Source: Maribacter sp. (lineage in GTDB: Bacteria > Bacteroidota > Bacteroidia > Flavobacteriales > Flavobacteriaceae). Taken from it: 7,327 nt of DNA. A program made the translations under genes and the position numbers. Under the pieces are notes generated by a model, which worked only from the letters and a program-made list of their open reading frames with translations, was not told the DNA's origin and searched no databases. Position 1 is the stretch's first letter; the number at the start of each line of letters is the position of its first letter. The stretch lies in contig JABDKZ010000489.1 in the NCBI GenBank assembly GCA_013001935.1, positions 1 to 7,327 of the forward strand, in the 5' to 3' direction. Positions 1 to 6,296 of the stretch are shown piece by piece.

Positions 1-1
1 T

Positions 2-355
2 TTTATGGCCGCAAGAAAGAATATAAAGAAGGTGGTTAAGGAAGTAAAAATTAGTAAAAGGAACAGTTTTTTAAAGGGCATGTTGCTGGCGGCTTTAAAC
101 CTTTTAACGATTCCGTATTATAGCGGGTTGAATATTATGTGGAACGCTTCCGGATGGATTAAATTCCAGGTGTGGGATATAGTGGTATTTATTCTGGCAG
201 CTGGTTGTGGTACTTTCTCCGTTTTATATATGTACACCATCTATTTCAACAAATTAGAGAACAAAACGAATCGCTTTTCTAAAAATTCCAATTATATACT
301 AAGCGCATTAATGCTAGTATTACTGGCCATAACCATTTATAGAATTGTTAGGTGA
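2..355 (+). CDS. LysE-family-like transporter, C-terminal part (5' end outside the window)
   Basis: The reading frame is open right to the left edge: the codon before the ATG at position 5 is TTT with no stop, so that ATG is probably internal and the gene starts upstream. The visible 117 residues begin with a Lys-rich cytoplasmic-looking linker. Three hydrophobic segments follow, at about residues 22-46, 58-81 and 97-115 counted from the ATG. The first contains the motif KGMLLAALNLLTIPYY, which resembles the start of the C-terminal half of LysE/RhtB amino-acid exporters (a conserved G...LNP-like segment opening helix 4). Three helices is the number expected for that half of a LysE protein of about 200-230 residues. 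Family membership is inferred from this pattern and no substrate can be named. A complete three-helix small membrane protein starting at the ATG is the alternative. The stop overlaps the next gene's start (TGATG), indicating cotranscription. Confidence 0.6.
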   Translation, partial: FMAARKNIKKVVKEVKISKRNSFLKGMLLAALNLLTIPYYSGLNIMWNASGWIKFQVWDIVVFILAAGCGTFSVLYMYTIYFNKLENKTNRFSKNSNYILSALMLVLLAITIYRIVR

Positions 356-690
356 TGAAAGAAGAAAATATAAACTTTTTTCAGAAAGTATACGAGGTTG
401 CCAAAGTAATACCCTACGGCAGGGTTACATCCTACGGGGCCATTGCCAAATATCTTGGAGCTGCAAGAAGTGCCCGGATGGTTGGCTGGGCAATGAACGG
501 ATCCCATAATATGCCAGAAGTACCGGCTCATAGAGTAGTGAACCGAAAAGGTCTATTAACGGGGAAGCATCATTTTGATGGTACCAACCTAATGCAGCAG
601 CTACTAGAAAGCGAAGGCATCGAGGTGGTAGATAATCAAATTATGGAATTTGAAAAGTATTTCTGGGATCCTTTTATTGAGTTAAAATAA
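355..690 (+). CDS. MGMT-family alkyltransferase-like (ATL) DNA-damage-binding protein
   Basis: This 111-residue protein has the size and fold signature of the DNA-binding domain of O6-alkylguanine-DNA alkyltransferases. Visible family features are the IPYGRVTSYGAIAKYLG segment (residues 19-35) with the conserved Tyr27, the helix-turn-helix recognition segment SARMVGWAM (39-47) with the Arg41 'finger' that replaces the flipped base, and the active-site loop VPAHRVVN (56-63). In true methyltransferases this loop reads PCHR. Here the alkyl-accepting Cys is Ala58, so the protein cannot carry out suicide methyl transfer. Known ATL proteins (E. coli YbaZ, S. pombe Atl1, which have Trp at this place) bind O6-alkylguanine and hand lesions to nucleotide excision repair; that role is inferred here. 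I chose ATG 355 over GTG 352 because ATG 355 forms a TGATG overlap with the upstream stop, a classical coupling arrangement. The gene converges on the histidine kinase gene. Confidence 0.9.
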   Translation: MKEENINFFQKVYEVAKVIPYGRVTSYGAIAKYLGAARSARMVGWAMNGSHNMPEVPAHRVVNRKGLLTGKHHFDGTNLMQQLLESEGIEVVDNQIMEFEKYFWDPFIELK

Positions 691-704
691 AACCTGTGTT
701 ATTT
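685..704. terminator. AT-rich inverted repeat at a convergent gene junction (possible weak bidirectional terminator)
   Basis: Nine-base arms at 685-693 and 696-704 are complementary apart from one mismatch (A691/G698). They cover both stop codons and the 12-bp gap between the two convergent genes. The stem is mostly A-T and its inner pair must open to make a loop, so stability would be low, and the T-tract on either side is short. The position is right for a shared terminator, but the structure is weak. Confidence 0.25.
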
Positions 705-2049
705 ATGGGAAGGACAAAGTAAATGCGGTATTTTCCCTAGATATAACCTGAATACTGCCACCATGTAATCTCATTATTTGTTTTGAAAGACTTAAGCCTA
801 TTCCAGTACCGGTTTTCTTTGTGGTAAAAAAGGGAACAAAAATCTCATCCAGAAGTTCGGGTGATATTCCGGGACCATTGTCCCAAACCTGGATTATCTT
901 TTCGCCTTTTTTATTTAATCCAGCCGTTAATTTAAGCAGTGCATTTTCTTGATTACCTAATGATTGTTTCGCGTTCTTACCTAAATTCAGAAGTACTTGT
1001 GTAATTTGTTTTTCATCAATGAACAGATCTAAATCCTGTGGATGAACGTTTGTTTCGATCGCGATATTTCTGCTAGCTTCATCCGAGTCTAGCAACAGCT
1101 GTATTTTGTTAAGTAATTTATTGGCAGGAACAATCTCTTTGTCGGGTTCGGGGATACTTAAGAATTTGCGATAGGATTGCACAAAACTCATTAAATCTTT
1201 TCCTTGCTCCTTAATTACTTCCAATCCTTTTGCAGTATTCTTTAGCTCATGATCTTTAAAATCAGTGATAGGAACAAATGAATCGCCCTTTCTAAAATAT
1301 TTTAAAATAGATTCAGATATCGACGTGATCGGCGTAATAGTGTTCATGATTTCATGAGTAAGTACGCGAATTAATTTCACCCAAGAATCTGTTTCTTTCT
1401 CATCCAACTCTTTATGTATGTCGTGTACTATAACCAACAAAAGGGTATCATCTTCTATATTGAGTGACGTACATTTAATGGAGAGCAACTTTCTTTCACG
1501 TTCAGTAGTAAGTTCGATAACGGTTTTCTCAAAAGGCTCGATCCCCTCAAATAATTTATATAAATTGTTATCTACTTGTGTTAATTGCTTAATGTGGTTT
1601 AAAGGGTAATAATTTAGCAAGGTTTGGACCATGGGGTTAGCATAAAGGATATGGCCTTTAGGGTTAATGGTAAAAATACCCATATCGGCCTGTCGCAGTA
1701 TTTCCTGGTAGTATTGCTCTTGGGCCTGTTTTTTTATATGAATTTCTTGGATCATGCTATTGAGCATGTTCAAACTGTGATTCAATTCTTCCAAAGATTT
1801 GACACTCAATTTTTCGGGGAAGCGTAAAGTAAAGTCCTCGTTTTTGATAGCATCAAAAAAGTAAGCTATTTTCCTATTCGTCTGGTTTATATACCGAATA
1901 AAAAGAACGTTTTGAACAACCAATAAGAACAGAAAAAATAGTGCAGTAATGTAAGCTGTTTTAAAAAAAAAGTAGGCCATTACCATGGCCGTACCTGAAA
2001 TAAAAATGGTACGCAATATCAACTGTAAATAAATATTTCTACTAACCAT
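703..2049 (-). CDS. Membrane-anchored sensor histidine kinase, partner of the NtrC-type regulator
   Basis: This 448-residue kinase has two hydrophobic segments close together (about residues 10-29 and 31-51) with virtually no periplasmic loop. A HAMP-like or linker helix follows (about 52-110), then a PAS-like domain (about 112-212, motif GIFTINPKGHILYANP), then the kinase core. The H-box is LTHEIMNTITPI with His232 as the likely phospho-acceptor; Thr follows Asn where many kinases have Pro. The ATPase motifs are complete: N-box NLGKNAKQ (N355, N359), G1 box DNGPGIS (390-396), F-box FVPFFTTK and G2 box GTGIG (414-418). The start codon lies 1 bp after the stop of the regulator gene, so the two are one transcript and probably translationally coupled. 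The expected role is autophosphorylation at His232 and transfer to Asp54 of the neighbouring regulator. The lack of a sensor loop suggests a signal from the membrane or cytoplasm, perhaps through the PAS domain. The ligand is unknown. Confidence 0.93.
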   Translation of the reverse strand: MVSRNIYLQLILRTIFISGTAMVMAYFFFKTAYITALFFLFLLVVQNVLFIRYINQTNRKIAYFFDAIKNEDFTLRFPEKLSVKSLEELNHSLNMLNSMIQEIHIKKQAQEQYYQEILRQADMGIFTINPKGHILYANPMVQTLLNYYPLNHIKQLTQVDNNLYKLFEGIEPFEKTVIELTTERERKLLSIKCTSLNIEDDTLLLVIVHDIHKELDEKETDSWVKLIRVLTHEIMNTITPITSISESILKYFRKGDSFVPITDFKDHELKNTAKGLEVIKEQGKDLMSFVQSYRKFLSIPEPDKEIVPANKLLNKIQLLLDSDEASRNIAIETNVHPQDLDLFIDEKQITQVLLNLGKNAKQSLGNQENALLKLTAGLNKKGEKIIQVWDNGPGISPELLDEIFVPFFTTKKTGTGIGLSLSKQIMRLHGGSIQVISRENTAFTLSFP

Positions 2050-2050
2050 T

Positions 2051-3415
2051 CTAGTTACTTTCTTTTTTCAATTTATTATAAAGCGTTTGTCTTGAGATCC
2101 CCAATTGCTCCGCCGCAGCACTGTAATTGCCATTGTTTTTGCTTAAAGCATTAGCAATCATCAATTTTTCCATTTCTTCTAAAGTATCCGGGCCTGAATT
2201 TAGAGATAGGGAGGAGTTTACATTTAATAGAAAATCATCAGGGGTTAATATATTCTCTTCGGAAAGAATAACCGCTCGTTCAACCGAATGTAATAGTTCT
2301 CTTATATTACCGGGCCACTTATAGGAATTGAGCTTTTGTTCCGCTTTTTGATTAATTCTCAATTGAGGTTTACCATATTTTAAACTAAATTTCTTTAAGA
2401 AAAAATTGGTTAAAGTTAAAATATCCCCCTCACGCTCCCGTAGTGGAGGTACTTCTACACTAATTGTATTTATTCTATATAGGAGGTCTTCCCTAAAAAG
2501 TCCATCTAATACCATTGCATCCAGGTTGCAATTAGTGGCACATAGCAAACGAATATCAACAGGTATTGGTTGGTTTGAACCCACCCGCACTATTTCTTTA
2601 TTTTGTATCGCTGATAGGAGTTTTGCCTGGGTCTGGAGCGATAAATTACCAATTTCATCCAAAAATAAGGTGCCCCCATTCGCAGCTTCAAATTTACCTA
2701 TTCGATCTCCTTTGGCATCGGTAAATGAACCTTTTACATGCCCAAACAGTTCACTTTCAAAAAGGCTTTCTGAGATTGACCCCATATCAACGGGGATGAA
2801 GACCTCATTACTTCTTGGAGATAGTTTATGCAATTCTCTGGCAATAAGCTCTTTGCCTGTTCCATTTTCACCCGTGATTAGTATATATACATTAGTTTTG
2901 GCCACCTTCGCCACAAGATTCATTACCGCATTCAACGCTTTGGAAGTACCAATAATATCCCCCTTGGTATGATTAATGACTTGTTTTAGGTTGTTTTCTT
3001 TTTGCTTAAGTTTCTTTACTTCACTCTGGGCTTTTCTAAGGTTATACGCCGATGTAACAGTAGTGATTAGTCTTTCATTGCTCCAGGGTTTTAAAATAAA
3101 ATCAGAAGCTCCTTCTTTTAGTGCTTCTACCGCCAATTCAACGGCCCCATAGGCGGTCATCATTATTACGGACACATGTGCGGCCTTCTTTTTTATTTCC
3201 CTAAGCCAATATAAGCCCTCATTTCCTGTGTTAACACCCGCAGAAAAATTCATATCCAATAAAATTATATCCAATTCCTGAAAATTGGGATAGGAGGAAA
3301 TTTGATTCGGATTTGATATGGTGTTCACGCTTTTAAATTCAAATTGAAGTAGGATTTCCAGCGCACTGAGAACACTCTTATTATCGTCTATTACCAATAT
3401 TTTTGCGTCGATCAT
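2051..3415 (-). CDS. NtrC-family sigma-54-dependent response regulator (REC-AAA+-Fis HTH)
   Basis: The 454 residues show the full NtrC layout. The receiver domain (about 1-122) has the acidic pair Asp10/Asp11, phospho-acceptor Asp54 in IILLDMNF, Thr87 and Lys109 (KPW). A coiled linker (about 126-147) follows. The AAA+ sigma-54-interaction domain (about 152-385) has Walker A GENGTGKE (182-189), Walker B TLFLDEIG with D253/E254, and the arginine-finger region FREDLLYRIN. The C-terminal Fis-type helix-turn-helix (about 412-454) has the recognition segment AAEQLGISRQTLYNKLKK. The sigma-54-contacting loop normally reads GAFTGA but is GSFTDA here (229-234). It is the first gene of the two-component transcript and is divergent from the exporter operon, which strongly suggests it controls that operon. 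A TAnnTTTG box at 3440-3447 on the minus strand could serve as its own promoter. The role as a transcription activator is secure at family level; the target is inferred from position. Confidence 0.95.
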   Translation of the reverse strand: MIDAKILVIDDNKSVLSALEILLQFEFKSVNTISNPNQISSYPNFQELDIILLDMNFSAGVNTGNEGLYWLREIKKKAAHVSVIMMTAYGAVELAVEALKEGASDFILKPWSNERLITTVTSAYNLRKAQSEVKKLKQKENNLKQVINHTKGDIIGTSKALNAVMNLVAKVAKTNVYILITGENGTGKELIARELHKLSPRSNEVFIPVDMGSISESLFESELFGHVKGSFTDAKGDRIGKFEAANGGTLFLDEIGNLSLQTQAKLLSAIQNKEIVRVGSNQPIPVDIRLLCATNCNLDAMVLDGLFREDLLYRINTISVEVPPLREREGDILTLTNFFLKKFSLKYGKPQLRINQKAEQKLNSYKWPGNIRELLHSVERAVILSEENILTPDDFLLNVNSSLSLNSGPDTLEEMEKLMIANALSKNNGNYSAAAEQLGISRQTLYNKLKKESN

Positions 3416-3439
3416 ATCTGCCTACTGAATAAGTATTGC

Positions 3440-3447
3440 CAAAGCTA
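3440..3447 (-). promoter_or_regulatory. Bacteroidota -7 box for the regulator-kinase operon
   Basis: Read on the minus strand this is TAGCTTTG, a perfect match to the TAnnTTTG -7 element used by the primary sigma factor of Bacteroidota. It lies 24 bp before the regulator's ATG, which would give a leader of roughly 18 bases. No TTG -33 element is found at the usual spacing; the nearest (3481-3479) is too far upstream. Confidence 0.5.
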
Positions 3448-3489
3448 CGATTTGGAAGCTATTTTATATCATAAGTGTCAAAAAAATGG

Positions 3490-3500
3490 ACAATAATTGT
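3490..3500. promoter_or_regulatory. Palindrome 1, candidate activator-binding site
   Basis: ACAATaATTGT is a perfect inverted repeat with 5-base arms around one central base. It lies about 105-115 bp upstream of the predicted sigma-54 start, within the usual range for NtrC-type enhancer sites. It shares its last three bases with palindrome 2. In AT-rich DNA such a short palindrome can arise by chance, so support is positional. Confidence 0.35.
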
Positions 3501-3514
3501 AAAAAAATTTTACA
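3498..3514. promoter_or_regulatory. Palindrome 2, candidate activator-binding site
   Basis: TGTAAAA-aaa-TTTTACA is a perfect inverted repeat with 7-base arms and a 3-base spacer, the longest perfect palindrome I found in the divergent region. It lies about 90-106 bp upstream of the predicted sigma-54 start of the exporter operon. A Fis-type HTH dimer, as in the divergent regulator, would be expected to bind a symmetric site here. A terminator is unlikely because the repeat lies upstream of both divergent genes. Confidence 0.4.
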
Positions 3515-3569
3515 TTGAAGTAGATTAAAAATTAGATATATTGTCATAAAACCTTGAAAAACAGAGTAA

Positions 3570-3577
3570 TAAGTTTG
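3570..3577 (+). promoter_or_regulatory. Bacteroidota -7 box (TAnnTTTG) upstream of the exporter operon
   Basis: TAAGTTTG matches TAnnTTTG exactly. The predicted start of transcription, about 6-7 bases downstream, would leave a leader of about 28-35 bases before the outer-membrane factor gene. The TTG triplets upstream (3554-3556 and 3541-3543) give spacers of 13 and 26 bases, both outside the usual range, so the -33 element is poor. The box abuts the sigma-54 candidate at 3578. Confidence 0.4.
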
Positions 3578-3593
3578 TGGCACAAGAATAGTA
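3578..3593 (+). promoter_or_regulatory. Candidate sigma-54 (-24/-12) promoter of the exporter operon
   Basis: The sequence TGGCACAAGAATAGTA compares with the consensus TGGCACR-N4-TTGCW. The -24 half TGGCACA is perfect and the -12 half TAGTA matches at three of five positions. The -24 GG and the -12 G are exactly 10 bp apart as required, but the -12 C is T. Transcription would start near 3604, leaving only about 8-14 bases before ATG 3612 or 3618. Support is strengthened by the adjacent NtrC-type regulator gene and by palindromes at enhancer distance. Confidence 0.5.
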
Positions 3594-3611
3594 TATAGTT
3601 TGGCACACTCA

Positions 3612-4967
3612 ATGAATATGTATCAAAAATTTAAAATATTCTCAATTACGTTGCTACTTACTTGTGTTAGTTTGAAAGCACAAGATAGGTGGTCATTGGA
3701 TGATTGTATTTCTTATGCACTTCAACATAATCTTCAACTTGAGAATACTAATTATGATTTGGCTTCCGATAAGGAAACCTATAGACAATCTATTAGAAAT
3801 GTCTTGCCTACAATAAATGGATATTCTGACTACAACATTCGATATGGAAGATCTATAGATCCCAATGACAATAGCATTGTAAATACAGATTTCTTCTCAA
3901 ATAATTATTCTATTAATTCGTCGATTGATTTATTTCAGGGCTTTCAAAAAGTTAATGAGATTAAAGCGGCTAAGTTTATGTATAAGGCCACCAGGGAAGA
4001 AACTTTACAACAGAAATATTTGTTGGCTTTTAGGATTATGAGGGCATATTATGACATTCAATTTTTTGAGGGGCTACTCGCTATATCCAATGAACAGCAA
4101 GCTGTATCTCAGCAGAATTTTGATTTAGTAAAAAAACAAATTGATCTGGGACTTAAGGCGGGTGCAGACCTTTATGAAGCTGAATCGCTACTTTTTACAG
4201 ACAAGTTAAACGTTACCCAAAGCGCCAATAATCTTGCTGCTGCCAAGTTAAAGTTATTACAAGAAATGAATCTCACAGAAGTGACAGATATTGTTATAGA
4301 TACACCAACAACAATAAAGAATGAAGGGAATCTGATGGGTGAACTAAGAACAGATTCTGTTTACAAAGACGCACGAAATTTTGTTCCAATTATTAAAGCT
4401 CAGAGGCTTAGAGAACAAGCGGCAAAAAAGCAAATTGCGGTTGCTCGAGGATCATTGTATCCTTCAGTAGCGTTATTCGGAGGTATAGGTACAGGATATT
4501 ATGAAACTACCAAAAATGCCACAGGAATTACTATTCCATTTAGGGATCAATTTAGAGATAATACGTTTCAGTTTGTTGGAGTGGCCGTAAATATTCCAAT
4601 TAGCAACGGATGGTCCGCAAGGTCAAGGGTAAAACAGCAAAAAATAGCTCATTTACGCGCTAAAAATAATTTGAACTTACAGGAACAAGAACTTAAGCAA
4701 ACCATTCAGGGGTTGGTCCAGGAGTATAGAGCCCTAGAAACAGAATATAAGCAAAGTAATCAAAAAGTGAAATCTCAAAACCTGGCGTTTGCCATTGCAC
4801 AGAAAAGATATGAAAAAGGGTTAATTAGTGCATTGGAACTATTTACCGCTAAAAATCTCTTCGCTAGTTCCCAAAATGAAAATTTACAAGTCCGTTTGAG
4901 AGCTGAGGTTAATAAAAGAACACTTGATTTTTACAAAGGCTTGCCAATATTTAATATAAACGAATAA
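3612..4967 (+). CDS. TolC-like outer-membrane efflux factor
   Basis: This protein of about 451 residues is the outer-membrane exit duct of a tripartite exporter. A typical Sec signal peptide (Lys-containing start, hydrophobic core at about residues 9-21, cleavage near LKAQ/D) precedes WSLDDCISYALQHN, the usual beginning of mature Bacteroidota TolC-type proteins. Two repeated halves of the OEP family follow: long Ala/Gln/Lys-rich helices separated by strand segments such as NGYSDYNIRYGRS and the second-half SLYPSVALFGGIG and VAVNIPISNGWSARSRV. The length is normal for the family. The frame is open back to TTG 3600, but the in-frame ATGs at 3612 and 3618 fit better because the signal peptide is then of standard length and the sigma-54 start falls upstream; ATG 3618 is nearly as likely. 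Cys18 has Thr before it, so a lipoprotein signal is unlikely. The gene is first in the export operon, 14 bp before the adaptor gene. Confidence 0.93.
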   Translation: MNMYQKFKIFSITLLLTCVSLKAQDRWSLDDCISYALQHNLQLENTNYDLASDKETYRQSIRNVLPTINGYSDYNIRYGRSIDPNDNSIVNTDFFSNNYSINSSIDLFQGFQKVNEIKAAKFMYKATREETLQQKYLLAFRIMRAYYDIQFFEGLLAISNEQQAVSQQNFDLVKKQIDLGLKAGADLYEAESLLFTDKLNVTQSANNLAAAKLKLLQEMNLTEVTDIVIDTPTTIKNEGNLMGELRTDSVYKDARNFVPIIKAQRLREQAAKKQIAVARGSLYPSVALFGGIGTGYYETTKNATGITIPFRDQFRDNTFQFVGVAVNIPISNGWSARSRVKQQKIAHLRAKNNLNLQEQELKQTIQGLVQEYRALETEYKQSNQKVKSQNLAFAIAQKRYEKGLISALELFTAKNLFASSQNENLQVRLRAEVNKRTLDFYKGLPIFNINE

Positions 4968-4981
4968 GAATAACACCGAAA

Positions 4982-6232
4982 ATGGATATAAAAATAGAAA
5001 AGAAGAAAGGGTTAAAACCAAAGCATTATGTCTATATAACTGCTGGACTTGTACTGCTTTTTGTATTGTACAAGTTAGTGGTGAGCACTTCTGTTTCAAC
5101 ATTTCGTGCTGAAAAAGATAAATTGTCGCTAGGTGAAATTACTCAGGGAAAATTCGATGACTATATTACAATAAACGGGAATGTTGCCCCAATAGCTACA
5201 ATATATATGGATGCCTATGAAGGTGGCAGGGTCAAAGAAAAGTTGATTGAAGAGGGTGCAATTGTTAAAAAAGGGGATATTATTCTGAAATTGGAAAACA
5301 GCAGTCTATACGAGCAAATTTTAGCAAGTGAAAGTAACCTTGCCTTAAAACAGAATGATTTACGATCCACTAAATTAACTTTTGATTCTCGTCAGGTAGA
5401 AGGGAAACGATCCTTGGCCACAGCTGAGTATGATCTTCAAAGGTTGAAAAGAAATTTTGAACAGAACCAGGCATTATTTGATGATGAGCTAATTTCGAAA
5501 GAAACGTATCTATTGTCCAAGGAAAACTTTGAGTTATCTAAAAAGCAATATGATATTATAAAATTACAAACAGAGCAGGATGACGCTCTTCGTAAAACTT
5601 CGCTTTCAAGTCTTGACGCCGATTTAAGCAGAATGCAAAAAACCTTGAGTATGGTTTATGAAAGGTTAGACCATCTAAATGTTCGTGCCCCATCTGAAGG
5701 ACAATTAGGATTTTTAGATGCTGAAATAGGGCAGAATATTCGTCAAGGGGAAAGAATAGGTCAAATAAATGTACTCACAGATTTTAAAATAGAAGCAGAA
5801 ATTGACGAGCATTATATTGATAGGGTAAAGCGAGAATTAAATGCATCTTTTGAGCGAAATGGACAGGAATATGAATTAAGATTGCGTAAAGTATATCCTG
5901 AAGTTCGAAGTGGAAGATTCAAGGTTGATCTGGTATTTACAGGAAATAAGCCTGAGAACATCAGGGCCGGTCAAAGTTATAATATGAAACTACAATTGGG
6001 TGAATCTTCAGACGCCTTGTTATTGCCTAAGGGGAGTTTCTTTCAAAGTACAGGTGGCCAATGGATTTTTGTCCTAGATCCTAATGGCGGAGAGGCATTG
6101 AAACGGAATATTCGAATTGGCAAGCAAAATTCTCGGTATTATGAAGTATTGGAAGGTTTAGAACCAGGGGAACAAGTAATCACCAGTAATTATGCGAGTT
6201 TTGGTGAAGCTGAAAAAATAGTCTTAAAATAA
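4982..6232 (+). CDS. HlyD/MacA-like periplasmic adaptor (membrane fusion protein)
   Basis: This 416-residue adaptor would link the inner-membrane ABC transporter to the TolC-like duct. A basic N-terminus is followed by one membrane anchor (about 16-34), so it is anchored by a helix rather than a lipid. The first half of the biotinyl-lipoyl domain (about 66-107) includes GGRVKEKLIEEGAIVKKGD. A long alpha-helical hairpin (about 110-228) is rich in Leu, Glu, Lys and Gln, with the turn near FDDELISKETY. The second lipoyl half (about 229-265) has VRAPSEGQLGFLDAEIGQNI. Beta-barrel and membrane-proximal domains follow, ending in the family-typical GLEPGEQVITSNYASF. The order and length are normal for MacA-type proteins. 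It lies 14 bp after the outer-membrane factor and 64 bp before the ATPase gene, consistent with one operon. The export substrate cannot be read from the sequence. Confidence 0.93.
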   Translation: MDIKIEKKKGLKPKHYVYITAGLVLLFVLYKLVVSTSVSTFRAEKDKLSLGEITQGKFDDYITINGNVAPIATIYMDAYEGGRVKEKLIEEGAIVKKGDIILKLENSSLYEQILASESNLALKQNDLRSTKLTFDSRQVEGKRSLATAEYDLQRLKRNFEQNQALFDDELISKETYLLSKENFELSKKQYDIIKLQTEQDDALRKTSLSSLDADLSRMQKTLSMVYERLDHLNVRAPSEGQLGFLDAEIGQNIRQGERIGQINVLTDFKIEAEIDEHYIDRVKRELNASFERNGQEYELRLRKVYPEVRSGRFKVDLVFTGNKPENIRAGQSYNMKLQLGESSDALLLPKGSFFQSTGGQWIFVLDPNGGEALKRNIRIGKQNSRYYEVLEGLEPGEQVITSNYASFGEAEKIVLK

Positions 6233-6296
6233 GAATCAACTGACACATTTTAGATGTAATGATGTCTTTAATATTAACAAGTAATTCAATCAGAAA

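Noticed and set aside
337..531. Minus-strand open frame of 64 codons opposite the ATL gene
   Set aside because: It overlaps a clearly conserved protein and its own translation is of odd composition; a shadow.
1418..1827. Two short plus-strand frames opposite the histidine kinase gene
   Set aside because: Both are antisense to the PAS and linker region of an intact kinase and show no protein family features.
2406..2972. Long open frame on the plus strand (188 codons) opposite the response regulator gene
   Set aside because: It is antisense to the AAA+ domain, whose motifs are unmistakable. The translation is Ser/Arg-rich, lacks recognisable features and looks like a shadow frame.
3476..3492. 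TGTC-N9-GACA inverted repeat as a regulator site
   Set aside because: The arms are only 4 bases and it is weaker than the adjoining perfect palindromes; chance is likely in this sequence.
3594..3602. Second TAnnTTTG-like box just before the outer-membrane factor gene (TATAGTTTG)
   Set aside because: The spacing between TA and TTTG is one or three bases rather than two, and it would start transcription too near or beyond the start codon.
3645..3683. Possible lipoprotein signal (Cys18) in the TolC-like protein
   Set aside because: The residue before Cys is Thr rather than Gly/Ala/Ser, and a good signal peptidase I site (LKAQ/D) follows.
4884..5102. Minus-strand frame of 72 codons across the junction of the duct and adaptor genes
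   Set aside because: It mirrors the hydrophobic anchor of the adaptor in reverse complement and has no independent support.
6233..6296. Possible internal promoter or hairpin between the adaptor and ATPase genes
   Set aside because: No TAnnTTTG or TGGCAC element is present, and the GACA...TGTC complementarity around 6242-6266 is imperfect with a long loop.
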